Shown here in pieces: positions 1-13,500 of a DNA stretch of 64,000 nt. Every line of letters begins with the position of its first letter. Within the stretch, counting starts at the first letter, position 1. The translations under genes were made by a program, and so were the position numbers. The stretch spans positions 954,501 to 1,018,500 of the forward strand of contig JACVTC010000059.1 in NCBI GenBank assembly GCA_016946835.1, given 5' to 3'. This DNA is from Neocallimastix lanati (nom. inval.). Its lineage: Eukaryota > Neocallimastigomycota > Neocallimastigomycetes > Neocallimastigales > Neocallimastigaceae. The notes under the pieces were generated by a model. That model saw only the letters and a program-made list of their open reading frames with translations, was not told where the DNA came from and did no database searches.

Positions 1-292
1 ATCTTTTTATTTTGTTTTTATTATTTGTTCCTTTTTTTTTATTATTTTTATTTTATTTTTTACTATTAATTATAAAACTTTTTATTTTTTATTATTATTA
101 ATAGTTCTTTTTAATAAATTTATAATAATAATAATAAAATTTAATATTTTTATTATTATTAAAAATCATTAACTATTTTTTTTTATCCAATAAATAAAAA
201 TATAATAAAAAAAAATTCTTTTAATTATTTATATTTTATAAATTTTTTTATTTATTATTATATTATAATAAATTTATTATTTATTTAATTTT

Positions 293-324
<32 letters not shown>

Positions 325-356
325 TTAAAATTTTGAGAAATGACACACACTCAATA
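1..356. repeat. AT-rich start of window with the right-hand end of a fold-back element
   Basis: The first 290 bases are A/T low-complexity sequence with no gene. An ATTT tetramer run at about 290-325 leads into TTTTGAGAAATGACACACACTC (about 331-352). That is the same terminal sequence that closes the large fold-back element at 42015-42137, so this is probably the right end of another copy whose body lies off the left edge or has decayed. Confidence 0.5.
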
Positions 357-571
357 TATATATATAACAAAATAAAATAATTAAAAATAAAACTTGATAA
401 ATTTATAAATTATTTATATATTTACATGATATAAAATCTGTGTTATAAATTTTATATTTCTATTAATTTTATGTGTTTGTATAGAATTTATGATATTACA
501 TAAATCAATTTTATTTCACGTCAAATCACAGTGTAAATCAGTTTTTATTTTTATTTTTATTTTTTTTTTTT
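357..571. other. AT-rich spacer, nothing recognised
   Basis: Very AT-rich spacer between a repeat end and the GC-elevated island. I see no coding segment, RNA gene or tandem repeat in it. Confidence 0.6.
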
Positions 572-1070
572 TGGTGTATACCGCCCTTTGAAGGAATATT
601 GAGGTAGTTACAACACTTCCATATAGGCAGAATTGTCACTGCTGGACAGCTTTACTGAGTATTCAGCATTGGCGCTCTGACATGTATATTATTGATGAGA
701 ATTTTCTTTCTTGTACGCTTTTTTTCAGTGTGCTTCTCCAATTTCTAACTTCCTTTTGAAGTCAAGGTCCGTATAATCTAATCCATGGAGATTCGTACTA
801 ACTCACTTGCAATTTAGTAGAATATCTACATGGATACATGAAATTATATATCCCAAATGTTAAATTTCCTTGTAAATATATTAAATGACAATATTTGCCC
901 AACCCTCTCTGGCCCACAGTTAGGCCTAACAATATATCTTGTCTACATTACTTATGATATTTTAGAATAATAATATATAGATAATAGGATATACTTTCCT
1001 GTAACCCTAGCCACTCTATTCCGTAAATACCTCTTGTGAAGGAAAATATTGGAAAATGGTCAACCTGATT
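572..1070. other. GC-elevated island of unknown nature
   Basis: About 500 bases with near-normal base composition (many CCC, GGC and CTG runs) embedded in DNA that is otherwise almost all A and T. All three forward frames contain stops, the reverse strand shows no long ORF, and I recognise no RNA fold or protein. It starts abruptly after a poly-T run. Candidates are a structural or regulatory RNA, a decayed gene, or a fragment of foreign or repeat DNA. I cannot choose between them from sequence alone. Confidence 0.5.
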
Positions 1071-2780
1071 CATATACTATATATGATTTATTAATTTATT
1101 CTTATGTAATGATCAATTAACTTAATTAAAACATTTATATCATAATTCAACAAAATCATTTTTTAAGTTTTCCATTATCAATTAATTTGAATTCCATAGT
1201 TTTTATATTTTTCAATTAAAATATTTTATGTTTTTTTTTTTTTTTTGCTTTATATTTCTGTACTTTTCCTTTTATAATTATTATAAAACAAAGATTGTTA
1301 TTGCTTTAATGCATATATTAATTTATAAAAAGAAGGTTTTTTTTTTTTTTTTTTTTGAAAATAAACAATTTAAATAATTATAAGAAAATTCTGATTTTAA
1401 TACATTATTTGTATATGTTCTATATTGTTAAAAAAAATATATTAAAAAAATTATAAAAATTGAAATTATTTTGATATTTTCTAAAATTATCAAAAATTAG
1501 TCATTATTATTTGTTTCATACCACAATTTTACTATAAATATCAATTATATATTCAGGATTTATATAAGGTAAGTTCGAAATCACTTTACAATAAATATAT
1601 ATTATTATGTTTTACTTCATAAAGCATAATTCTTTTTTTTAAAAAAGCTCTAATGCTTTTTTTATAGTGCTAAAAATAGTATTTAATATTTATATTAGAA
1701 TTTTTTTTTTCTGCTGCATTAAATATGCCTTTTTTAAAATCACAATGAAAAAATTTTTGAAGTAATTATTGTATTATTATTACATTTATTAGCTGTTTTT
1801 TTTTTTATTTATTATTGATTTATTTCTTCAAATAACATCTTATAAGTAGCTTATTCTTTATTTTTTTTAATATCGAAAAAAAAAAGTATAAAAACTACCC
1901 AAATCTTTAACCTAAATTCCAATAATAACCACTTAATAACTAAATTTAAGTTTTATATAAAAATTATCATCTGTAAATATTTCATCATTATATTTCATAA
2001 ATAATTTAAGGAAGATATAATATAATGGTAATTCATAACATAAAATAGGGGCATTCTAACAATAATAGTAATATTAAATCTAGCGTGAAATGGGTTTAAG
2101 ACAATAACTAATTTAATATAATCATAATGTAAACCTTTGTGATAAAAGGTATAATAAAATAATAGATATAACTATGAGTTATATACAAACAGATGATGTT
2201 TATCCATCTATAAATTATACTTATTGATTGCAAAATATTCAAAAAATTATAATTAATAATTGATTCTTTGTAATGATTATTTAAAAAACATACTTATTTT
2301 GGAAATGAATAAAAATAATAACCTAAATAAAGAAAATAACAAAAATTAGCCGAACAAGAAGAAATTAATTGAAATATTGAATCTTAATAAATTATGAAAC
2401 AATTTACATTATTTACTAATAGGTTTAAATGGCTAGAATAATAATATAATTATTTATAAATGTAATCAATTATAATAACACCTCCAAAATTTTCATCATC
2501 ATTACAAATATATTTAAGAAATTATTTTAACAATATTTAAATCGAATTAAATTAATTATTATAAAGTAAATATTATTTTATTCATATAATATTAAATGAA
2601 GTCAATTTAGAATATAAATAATTAATAATTTAATAATATCAAGTCAATATATATAAAATAAAAAAATAATAATAATATTAATAATATTAATAATAATAAT
2701 TATAATATGAAAAAAAATATAATCATTAAAAACTTTTTATTTGTTATTTTATTTTATTCAAACTGTACTTCTTATTTATA
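1071..2780. other. AT-rich intergenic DNA, no supported gene
   Basis: Low-complexity A/T sequence with several poly-T and poly-A runs. A faint, slightly less repetitive stretch at about 2040-2480 could be a heavily decayed coding sequence, but its frames are broken by many stops and I assign nothing to it. Confidence 0.6.
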
Positions 2781-4845
2781 TCTCTACTATTTATTATATT
2801 TTATTTTATTTTATTTTATTTTATTTTATTTTATTTTATTTTATTTTATTTTATTTTATTTTATTTTATTTTATTTTATTTTATTTTATTTTATTTTATT
2901 TTATTTTATTTTATTTTATTTTATTTTATTTTATTTTATTTTATTTTATTTTATTTTATTCAATCTGTACTTTCTTATTTAATATTCTACTTTTTATTTT
3001 ATTTTATTTTATTTTATTTTATTTTATTTTATTTTATTTTATTTTATTTTATTCAATCTGTACTTTCTTATTTAATATTCTACTTTTTATTTTATTTTAT
3101 TTTATTTTATTTTATTTTATTTTATTTTATTTTATTTTATTTTATTTTATTCAATCTGTACTTTCTTATTTAATATTCTACTTTTTATTTTATTTTATTT
3201 TATTTTATTTTATTTTATTTTATTTTATTTTATTTTATTTTATTTTATTTTATTTTATTTTATTTTATTTTATTTTATTTTATTTTATTTTATTTTATTT
3301 TATTTTATTTTATTTTATTTTATTTTATTTTATTTTATTTTATTTTATTTTATTTTATTTTATTTTATTTTATTTTATTTTATTTTATTTTATTTTATTT
3401 TATTTTATTTTATTTTATTTTATTTTATTTTATTTTATTTTATTTTATTTTATTTTATTTTATTTTATTTTATTTTATTTTATTTTATTTATTTATTTTA
3501 TTTTATTTTATTTTATTTTATTTTATTTTATTTTATTTTATTTTATTTTATTTTATTTTATTTTATTTTATTTTATTTTATTTTATTTTATTTTATTTTA
3601 TTTTATTTTATTTTATTTTATTTTATTTTATTTTATTTTATTTTATTTTATTTTATTTTATTTTATTTTATTTTATTTTATTTTATTTTATTTTATTTTA
3701 TTTTATTTTATTTTATTTTATTCAATCCGTTCTTTATATTCATATTCAATATTTATTTTATTTTATTTTATTTTATTTTATTTTATTTTTATTAATACTT
3801 TACTCTTTTATATTACTTCACTATTTATTTTATTTTATTTTATTTTTATTAATACTTTACTCTTTTATATTACTTCACTATTTATTTTATTTTATTTTAT
3901 TTTTATTAATACTTTACTCTTTTATATTACTTCACTATTTATTTTATTTTATTTTATTTTTATTAATACTTTACTCTTTTATATTACTTCACTATTTATT
4001 TTATTTTATTTTATTTTTATTAATACTTTACTCTTTTATATTACTTCACTATTTATTTTATTTTATTTTATTTTTATTAATACTTTACTCTTTTATATTA
4101 CTTCACTATTTATTTTATTTTATTTTATTTTTATTAATACTTTACTCTTTTATATTACTTCACTATTTATTTTATTTTATTTTATTTTTATTAATACTTT
4201 ACTCTTTTATATTACTTCACTATTTATTTTATTTTATTTTATTTTTATTAATACTTTACTCTTTTATATTACTTCACTATTTATTTTATTTTATTTTATT
4301 TTATTTTATTTTATTTTATTTTATTCAATCTGTACTTTATATTCATATTCAATATTTATTTTATTTTATTCAATCTGTTCTTTATATTCATATTCAATAT
4401 TTATTTTATTTTATTTTATTTTTATTAATACTTTACTCTTTTATATTACTTCACTATTTATTTTATTTTATTTTATTTTATTTTATTTTATTTTATTTTA
4501 TTCAATCTGTACTTTATATTCATATTCAATATTTATTTTATTTTATTCAATCTGTTCTTTATATTCATATTCAATATTTATTTTATTTTATTTTATTTTT
4601 ATTAATACTTTACTCTTTTATATTACTTCACTATTTATTTTATTTTATTTTATTTTATTTTATTTTATTTTATTTTATTTTATTTTATTCAATCTGTACT
4701 TTATATTCATATTCAATATTTATTTTATTTTATTCAATCTGTTCTTTATATTCATATTCAATATTTATTTTATTTTATTTTATTCAATCTGTATTTTATA
4801 TTCATATTCAATATTTATTTTATTTTATTTTATATTATTTTTTTT
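2781..4845 (+). repeat. Left arm of pentamer inverted repeat, (TTTTA)n with embedded minisatellites
   Basis: Almost pure TTTTA pentamer array, broken by short spacers such as TCAATCTGTACTTTCTTA and TTTATATTCATATTCAATA. Between about 3780 and 4290 a 57-bp unit (pentamer run plus TATTACTTCAC-type spacer) is repeated about nine times in tandem. The array is open in two frames (for example 2741-4855) only because neither TTTTA nor its spacers create stops there. The predicted protein is an endless FILFY/ILFYF polymer, so I treat it as non-coding. The right arm at 4996-6645 is its reverse complement in both motif and spacer content. Confidence 0.9.
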
Positions 4846-4995
4846 TTATCAGTAATATTTTATAATAACATTTAATTAATATATTTTTTATTGCTTGTAA
4901 TATGTGTTATGTAAACTATATTTTGACATGAATAATGAATAATTTATTTACTAAATATATATATTTGTATGATTTATTGATTTGTTAATTCTTTT
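4846..4995. other. Spacer between the two pentamer arms
   Basis: Roughly 150 bases of non-repetitive A/T DNA separating two inverted arms. It would form the loop if the arms paired. No gene. Confidence 0.7.
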
Positions 4996-6645
4996 TTTTA
5001 TAAATAAATAGTGAAATTGTATAAAATAGTAAAGTATTAACTAAAATAAAATAAATTAAAATAAAATAAAAAAAATAAAATAAAATAAAATAAAATAAAA
5101 TAAATAGTAGAATATAAATATAAAGTACAGATTGAATAAAATAAAATAAAATAAAATAAAATAAATAGTAGAAATATGAATATAAAGTACAGATTTAATA
5201 AAATAAAATAAAATAAAATAAAATAAAATAAAATAAATAGTTGAAATATAAATATAGAGTACAGATTGAATAAAATAAAATAAAATAAATAGTTGAAATA
5301 TAAATATAGAGTACAGATTGAATAAAATAAAATAAAATAAAATAAAATAAATAGTTGAAATATAAATATAGAGTACAGATTGAATAAAATAAAATAAAAT
5401 AAATATTGAATATGAATATAAAGAACGGATTGAATAAAATAAAATAAAATAAATATTGAATATGAATATAAAGAACAGATTGAATAAAATAAAATAAATA
5501 TTGAATATAAAGAACGGATTGAATAAAATAAAATAAAATAAATATTGAATATGAATATAAAGAACAGATTGAATAAAATAAAATAAATATTGAATATAAA
5601 GAACGGATTGAATAAAATAAAATAAAATAAATATTGAATATGAATATAAAGAACAGATTGAATAAAATAAAATAAATATTGAATATAAAGAACGGATTGA
5701 ATAAAATAAAATAAAATAAATATTGAATAAAATAAAATAAATATTGAATAAAATAAAATAAATATTGAATAAAATAAAATAAATATTGAATAAAATAAAA
5801 TAAATATTGAATAAAATAAAATAAATATTGAATAAAATAAAATAAATATGAATAAAATAAAATAAATATTGAATATAAAGAACGGATTGAATAAAATAAA
5901 ATAAAATAAATATTGAATAAAATAAAATAAATATTGAATAAAATAAAATAAATATGAATAAAATAAAATAAATATTGAATATAAAGAACGGATTGAATAA
6001 AATAAAATAAAATAAATATTGAATAAAATAAAATAAATATTGAATAAAATAAAATAAATATTGAATAAAATAAAATAAATATTGAATAAAATAAAATAAA
6101 TATTGAATAAAATAAAATAAATATTGAATAAAATAAAATAAATATTGAATAAAATAAAATAAATATTGAATAAAATAAAATAAATATTGAATAAAATAAA
6201 ATAAATATTGAATAAAATAAAATAAATATTGAATAAAATAAAATAAATATTGAATAAAATAAAATAAATATTGAATAAAATAAAATAAATATTGAATAAA
6301 ATAAAATAAATATTGAATAAAATAAAATAAATATTGAATAAAATAAAATAAATATTGAATAAAATAAAATAAATATTGAATAAAATAAAATAAATATTGA
6401 ATAAAATAAAATAAATATTGAATAAAATAAAATAAATATTGAATAAAATAAAATAAATATTGAATAAAATAAAATAAATATTGAATAAAATAAAATAAAT
6501 ATTGAATAAAATAAAATAAATATTGAATATGAATATAAAGTACAGATTTAATAAAATAAAATAAAATAAAATAAAATAAATAGTAGAAATATAAATATAA
6601 AGTACAGATTTAATAAAATAAAATAAAATAAAATAAAATAAACAA
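4996..6645 (-). repeat. Right arm of pentamer inverted repeat, (ATAAA)n plus 21-bp minisatellite
   Basis: Complementary counterpart of the left arm. It begins with AATAGTGAAATTGTATAAAA and AGTAAAGTATTAA, the reverse complement of the left 57-bp minisatellite spacer. ATAAA pentamers follow, with spacers such as AAAGAACGGATTGAAT and GAATATGAATATAAAG. From about 5700 to 6525 a 21-bp unit, ATTGAATAAAATAAAATAAA plus T, is repeated in long homogeneous runs. The two arms have expanded different sub-repeats, so they have evolved by slippage since the inversion. Confidence 0.88.
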
Positions 6646-7494
6646 AAAAATTCAAATATTCAGTTTAATAAAAAGCAATAATAATAAAAGATTTTTTTTT
6701 CTTTTTTTATACTTCTAGTATTATTACCATAAAGAAAGCACTATTATGTTATTATTTATATCTATATATATAAATTTTATATATCAGTATTTAGCAAAAA
6801 AAAAAAAAAAAAAAAATTCATTATATTCCTAAATTTTAACTTAACCAAATTCAATAATTTAACTAAAGTTTCACAAATAAATAATAATATTATTAATAAT
6901 AAATAAATAATAAAAAGGATCAATTAATAATTATTATCAAGAAAAAAAAAAAAATTTATAGTAGTGATATTTTATAAAATAATATTTATATTATACGAAG
7001 CTATTTTCAAAATATTTATAATATACAAATTAAGCTAGCATATAAGATATTTAGGTATTTATACGCATTTATTACTATATCTTTATATATATATATATAT
7101 AGAAAATTATCATCGGACTTATAATAATAATTAATATATATTATATATATATATTAATATAAATTAATTTTTTAATAAAAAAAAAAAAAAATTGTTTTTA
7201 TGAATCATTCTATTTATTAATTCTTATGTAACTATTCCTTTTAAAAGATATTATATATGCATCGATATATGTTTTTTAATACATTTTTTTTTTTTTTTGT
7301 CCTGACCTTTTAAAAAAATATATTAATAAATTAATAATAAATTAAATAGGATAAAACAATTTGTTTGTTCAATTTTGAAATAACCCTAATTAAAATATAA
7401 GAATAGTATCAAAAAATTTAAAGATTAATAATAAAAAAACAAATTAATTGTTATACAAAAAAAATATATATATATATACATATATTTGTTAAGG
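6646..7494. other. AT-rich intergenic DNA, nothing recognised
   Basis: Poly-A, poly-T and TA-dinucleotide runs without an ORF or a recognisable RNA gene. Confidence 0.6.
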
Positions 7495-7830
7495 GTCGTT
7501 TCGCAATGTGGCCTATAATATTTTTAAATCAAAGCCACACATTTTTAAGATATTCTAGACAATCATAAATAAATATATAAATATTTATTATTTCAAAAGA
7601 AATAATAATATATTTTTCAATTAAATATATTATTAAATAACTATTTCAAAAGAAATAATAATATATTTTATTAAAAAAGAATTATAAAAAAATTATTTTA
7701 CAATTGAATATTAATAAATTATATATAATAAAAAGAATATCTGTTATTTATTTAATTTTTATTTAATAAAACAAGCCACATATATAAATACGCCATATTG
7801 AGAAATGAATTAATGAGAAATACAGTAGAT
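7495..7830. mobile_element. Small MITE-like element with terminal inverted repeats
   Basis: The left end reads GTTTCGCAATGTGGCCTATA followed by a second block AAAGCCACAC. The right end, read on the opposite strand, gives TTCTCAATATGGCGTATTTA and ATGTGGCTTGT. The imperfect terminal inverted repeats are about 20-45 bases and enclose about 330 bp of non-coding A/T sequence. That arrangement fits a short non-autonomous DNA transposon. I could not define a target-site duplication. Confidence 0.4.
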
Positions 7831-10264
7831 TCATTGTTAAAATGTTAATATAACCCTTTTCTTTAATATCTAAAAATTTATTAAAAATCTTTTTTTTTAT
7901 GATTTCTCTAATCCTTACTAATTTTTTTTATATTATTTTAAAAAAAGACATTTATTATAATATTTAATGCATAATAATACATAATAATAAATAATAAATA
8001 ATAAATTATGAATAATAAATAATTGAATAATAAATAATAAATAATAAATAATAAATAATAAATAATAAAAAATAAATAATAAATAATAAATAATAAATAA
8101 TAAATAATAAATAATAAATAATAAATAATAAATAATAAAAAATAAATAATAAATAATAAATAAGTAATAATAAATAATAAATAATAAATAATAAATAATA
8201 AATAATAAATAAGTAATAATAAATAATAAATAATAAATAATAAATAAGTAATAATAAAAAATAAATAATAAGTAATAATTAATAAATAATAATAGTAATA
8301 ATTATTAATTAATAATAAATAATAAATAATAAATAATAATAAATAACAATAAAAATAAAAATTTTTAATATTAATATAATTTTTTATAATTAAAATAATT
8401 AATTATAAAAAATTATATTAATATTAAAAAGATGAATTAATAGTAATAATTCATTGATATAAAAGTAAATTATTAAATATAATAAGCAATAATACTATAA
8501 TATGTGGTTTAAAGAAAACCAATTTTAATTGATTAATAAAATACAATATAATATAATATAATATAATATAATATATGTGCTTTGTTTTAACTAAACTACC
8601 AATTTTTATTGGAGTACAATAATTAAGAAGAGTAACAATAATAGTAAATAAAAGATAAATTATATGTTATGTCATAGAATAACAATATATGAAATAAATT
8701 AATTTATATGATATGTCATAGAATAATAATATATGAATTAAATTAAAGTTTTGTGTAAGTAAAAAAAAAAAAAAAAAAAAAAATAAACTTTTATTCATGT
8801 TTCATTTAATAAAAGAGGTTAAGTTATCAAGTAATTCTATTATTCAATTTCAAATTATTAGTATAAAACTTAATAAATAAGATTCTTTCATGCGGTGAAC
8901 TCTAATTTATAATAAAATATTCTTGTTAAATTATCAATTTAGAGTTGACGTTTTTTTTATTATTATTAGGTATCTTATTATATATTATTAAAGTATTATT
9001 TATATAATGTTTATTTTTTTTTTTTAATGATATATTTTTATTATTTTTTTTTTATATTGATGTATTAATACATTATTCAATTATTAATTATTATTTTTTT
9101 GATAATATTTAATTATTGATTTATGTTATTTTTAGAGGATGAAAAATCTATTATTTAATAATTCTTTATTTTCAAAATGGAATATATCAAATATAGCGAA
9201 TATTTTAATTTTATTTACTAAATGCTCATCATGATTATCTTTATATGTTACAAATATGTGTTTATGTTTTGTGAGTGTATAATTACTATTTTTAGAGGAT
9301 ATAAAATTTATAAATTTTAATATATAATATATAATATATATAATACATATTTATTTTATTATTTTTTTTTTTTTTTAAAAAGTAAATTAATTATTCATCT
9401 TTATTCATCTTTTTTCATATAATCTTCTTTTTCTATTTTTTTAAGATATAAAATATATATAAAGTATAATATATATTAATATAATAAATAATATATATAA
9501 ATTATAATATATATATATTAATATAATAAATAATATAAAATAAATAATATGTAATAAATAATTAATAAGTAATAAATAATGAATAATATATATAATAAAT
9601 AATATAAAGTATATTATTATAGACATATGACAATGGTTTATTCATTTAATTATAATGATTAGTAATAAACTATTTTATTCATAATATAATATATTCATAA
9701 GTATATCATATTAATTAAAAAAGTTTTCCATTAATAAAAATACTTTATTAATATTTAAATTTTATTATGATTCAAGTTTCACAAATTATTTAATTTCTAT
9801 TTTTAATAAAAGTTACGCAATGATTTAAACTTTTTTTTTTTTTGTACTTTAAAATTATTATTATATTAAAGAGAAAATAAAAATTTCCATCATTATCCAT
9901 TATAGTAAACTTAATAAAATAAAAAAGCAAATAAAAATATAATAATATTTAAATTTAAAAAAATAAAAATAAATAAAAAAGCAAATAAAAATATAATAAT
10001 ATTTAAATTTAAAAAAATAAAAATAAATATAAGTTATAATAATAAATTTTTTAATAATAAAATATCAAGAGAATAGAAATTAATAAAACTTATTATAATA
10101 GAAGATTAATAATAAAATATCAAGAGAATATTAATAAAATTTATTATAATAGAAGATTAAGATTAAGAATAATAAAACTTTTTATAATATAAACATAAGA
10201 ATAGGAATAATATAATTGTTCATAAATCAATAAAAAAATTTTTGATAAAAATTTTATTATTTAT
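7831..10264. repeat. AT-rich intergenic DNA with AATA-type microsatellites and tandem duplications
   Basis: AATAATAAATAA-type arrays occupy about 7970-8350. An AATAT run lies near 8538-8572. A 54-bp tandem duplication containing AAAAAAGCAAATAAAAATAT sits at about 9915-10027. Another two-copy tandem repeat with AAAATATCAAGAGAATA is at about 10052-10160. No gene is visible. Confidence 0.7.
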
Positions 10265-10562
10265 TTTCCCTATAAATGAAACTGGTGTGCACTCGCCATG
10301 GTAAGTATTACTGTTGCTAGACTCTATAAATGCTGACCTGTGAGAGGATTAGTGTAGTTTGTTCCTCCTTCATCGTTATTAATTCATTGAAAAGAAGACC
10401 ATCGTATTAAGCTGCATATAGTGAATATCTTTCATTTTAACAATGCATAGAGAAAGTTCCTTGTTGACACTGAAACGGTATAGCCAAGAATCCAATGAGT
10501 GTCTGATACATTTAAGGTAGAAACTGGAGGCCCTATTGACCTTCACTCCCATTAATCCTAGC
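10265..10562. other. GC-elevated island with a 57-codon minus-strand ORF
   Basis: A 300-base stretch of ordinary base composition with sharp boundaries inside extreme A/T DNA. On the minus strand an ATG-to-TAA ORF runs from 10552 to 10379 (57 residues, beginning MGVKVNRASSFYLK). I do not recognise the peptide. The composition contrast suggests retained function (small protein or structured RNA) or recent import. A degraded fragment of a larger gene is equally possible. Confidence 0.35.
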
Positions 10563-13500
10563 CAAAAAAATATTAATATTTATTATCTAATGTTTATTAT
10601 TATTTATTATTTATCTATTATATATTATTTACTTATTTATTTATTATATATTTATTATTTATTATTTATTATATTATTTGTCATTTATTATATTACTTAT
10701 TATTTATTATATTACTTATTATTTATTATATTATTATTTATTATATTATTTATTATTTATATTTAATATATATACTATTTGATATTTATTAATTATTTTA
10801 ATTCTTAAATTTTTATTTAATTAATTTTATTGTTAGTTTATTTGTTCAATTTTTAATAATTTTAATTATTTAATTAAAAATAAATTATTTTTTTATTCTT
10901 TTTATATATATTTTTATTTGAATGGAAATTTTAATATTTGAATTTAATTAATATTTTAAATTATTTTCCTTTGTTGTGTTTCACAAATAATAAATACTAA
11001 AACAATATGACAAACTATATTATTTATTTTTTCTATAATTTTATTTTCTATAAAATTATTACATTTGTGTTTATTACTATATATTGTGATATATTATATC
11101 CTATTTTTTTTTATTATAAATCATTTTATTTCAGTATATATTATTATAATAGAATTTCTATATTTATTTTATATTTAATTTATTATATTTATTTAAAATT
11201 ATATTTATTTTATATTTAATTTATTATATTTATTTATAATTATATTTATTTTATATTTAATTTATTTATAAGTATTTATAAAGATTAGATAGAGATTAAA
11301 TACTCATAAAATTTTCTTACCCCTTTAAAATTAAAATTTCAATCTATTTTTAATTAATATAATATATTATAATATGAACAAAAAAGTTCCATAAAGTTTA
11401 AATATATTATTATTATTATTATTTTTTTTTTTAAAAAAAAAAAAACATTGTAAATTAGATCAACATCAAACTATGATAGAAAAGGAAATTATTAGTTATA
11501 AGTGTGAAGAAAAAATGTGAAATATACATGTTCTATTATTATAATAACTGAATAAATAGATGAAAATAAAATGAAAAAGTATTTGGTGAATAAAAAATAG
11601 CTATAAAAAGTAATCATATATATTAAAATAGAAATTATTTAATAAATCAATAGAAAAAGTTTGTTTTATAAAATAAAGATTCATATAATATTAATAAATT
11701 AGGAATGAATGGCTTCATTTACCATGAATAAATATTAAAGTTTTTATTATTATTATTATTTTTTTACATTCTAATTATTATATAAACAAAACTAGTATAT
11801 TATCATTTTATTGTTTTATTTATATTGTTTTTGGCTATAATAATAATTAATGACAAAACTTTGTATACAACATTTACAATAGAATCAAAATTTGATTTAA
11901 CCTTTAAACTAATTTGATTATATTATTTATTTATTTATTGATTCATTTTATTAATTAGCATCATTAAATTTTAAAAAGAAAATAATTTAAAAAGTTTTAT
12001 GTATAAAATAATAATTGAAAGTGCTTTTTTTTTTTTTATTTTAATATTCTATTTTTAATTATTATTTTGTATCTTTAAATCTTCATATTATGTTAAAAGA
12101 TTCATAAAGCATTTGAAAAAAATAATAAGAGATAATTAAAAAATGATTATTATTATTATATTTTGTTTTTGTCTTTTTTTCCCCTGGTTTATCTTTTTTT
12201 TTTTTTTTTTTTTTTACTTCAAATTCTCAATTTATGTGTTCCACATATATAAAAATGTTATCCACTCTTTCAGGTATCATATAAATAAATAAAATTATAA
12301 ATAAATAGATTATTAAATAAATAACTAAATAAATATAAATATAATTAAATAAATAAATAATTAATTAATTAAATACATACTAAATATTAGTATATAAACT
12401 TTTTTTCTTTTTAATTTATATTAATATTTAGTTAATTTATCCCTTTTTCTTTAGTTTTTAAATATATTGTTATTAGTATAATATATATCATTATTTTATT
12501 TTATTTTATTTTAATTTAATTAATTTCTAATTAATTAATAATTAGAAAGTAAACTTTATTTTTTTTTTTTTTTCATTTTAAATATTACATTGGACTTCGT
12601 AAATTTATAAATTATACTCCAAAAAAAAAAAAAAATTTAGAGTGTTATTATTGTTGAAATAATATGAGATAGGAGCATACACCATAATATTATTAAATAA
12701 TATGCGTATATATATATAAAAAAGAAGACATTTAATTAAGAAATATTAATTATTTCATTTTATATATGAAATTAAATAATATTATTGTTTTAATTATTAA
12801 AAAAGTTCTTTTTTTTTTTATTATGGTCTTATAAATATTTATAAATTTATATGTATTAATTTATATTTTTTTTAATAAAATTAAAAATAAATAGTTAATT
12901 TTTTTTAAATAAAAATAAGAGTACACATCGATTATTATTATTTTTTTTTAAATAAAAGGGAATTGAATTTTAAGTTTATTTTTTAACTAATGAAGAAACT
13001 TTGTTAATATGATTTAATGATTTATTATTATTGATTTTAAATATGCTTTGTTTTATAAATTGTATATTTTTTATTTTATTTTTATTTTCATATATTATAT
13101 AATATTATTTATTGTGTTTTAGTGTTGGTTTGTAGATTTGAATAACCAATAAAGAGTTTATTTTTAATTTAATAAACCTTTTTTTGGTAATAATTTATTT
13201 CATTTTAATTTTCATATTATATAAAATTTTTTACTATTTACTAATATTTTTAAGGCTTATATTATATTATTATATATATTGTTTTTAATTTTTATTGTAT
13301 ATAAAGTTTTCTTATTCATATAAACGTTTTAAAATTTTTAATATATTAATGTCTAGTGTTTTAGAATATAATATATAAAGTTTTAAGAATGAATCTTAAA
13401 AATTAATTTATAAAATAAATTAAATAGTAAATTGTCGAAAATTATCTTTTTTATTTTATTTTTATTTCTAAATAAATTAAAAAAGAAAAAAAAATTAATA

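Noticed and set aside
2040-2480. Decayed protein-coding gene
   Set aside because: Slightly richer sequence, but every frame is broken by many stops and no motif could be read with any confidence.
2741-4855. 704-codon ORF
   Set aside because: Purely the translation of the TTTTA array; FILFY polymer with no domain, and the array continues out of frame on the other strand at 4996-6645.
7970-8350. CRISPR-like regular array
   Set aside because: The AATAAT repeats have no unique spacers and no palindromic direct repeat; this is a simple microsatellite in a eukaryote.
10265-10330. Possible U1 snRNA on the minus strand (ATACTTACCATGG near 10300)
   Set aside because: The 5'-splice-site-pairing word is nearly right, but the sequence that follows does not contain the U1-70K loop or Sm site and runs into A/T DNA within about 50 bases.
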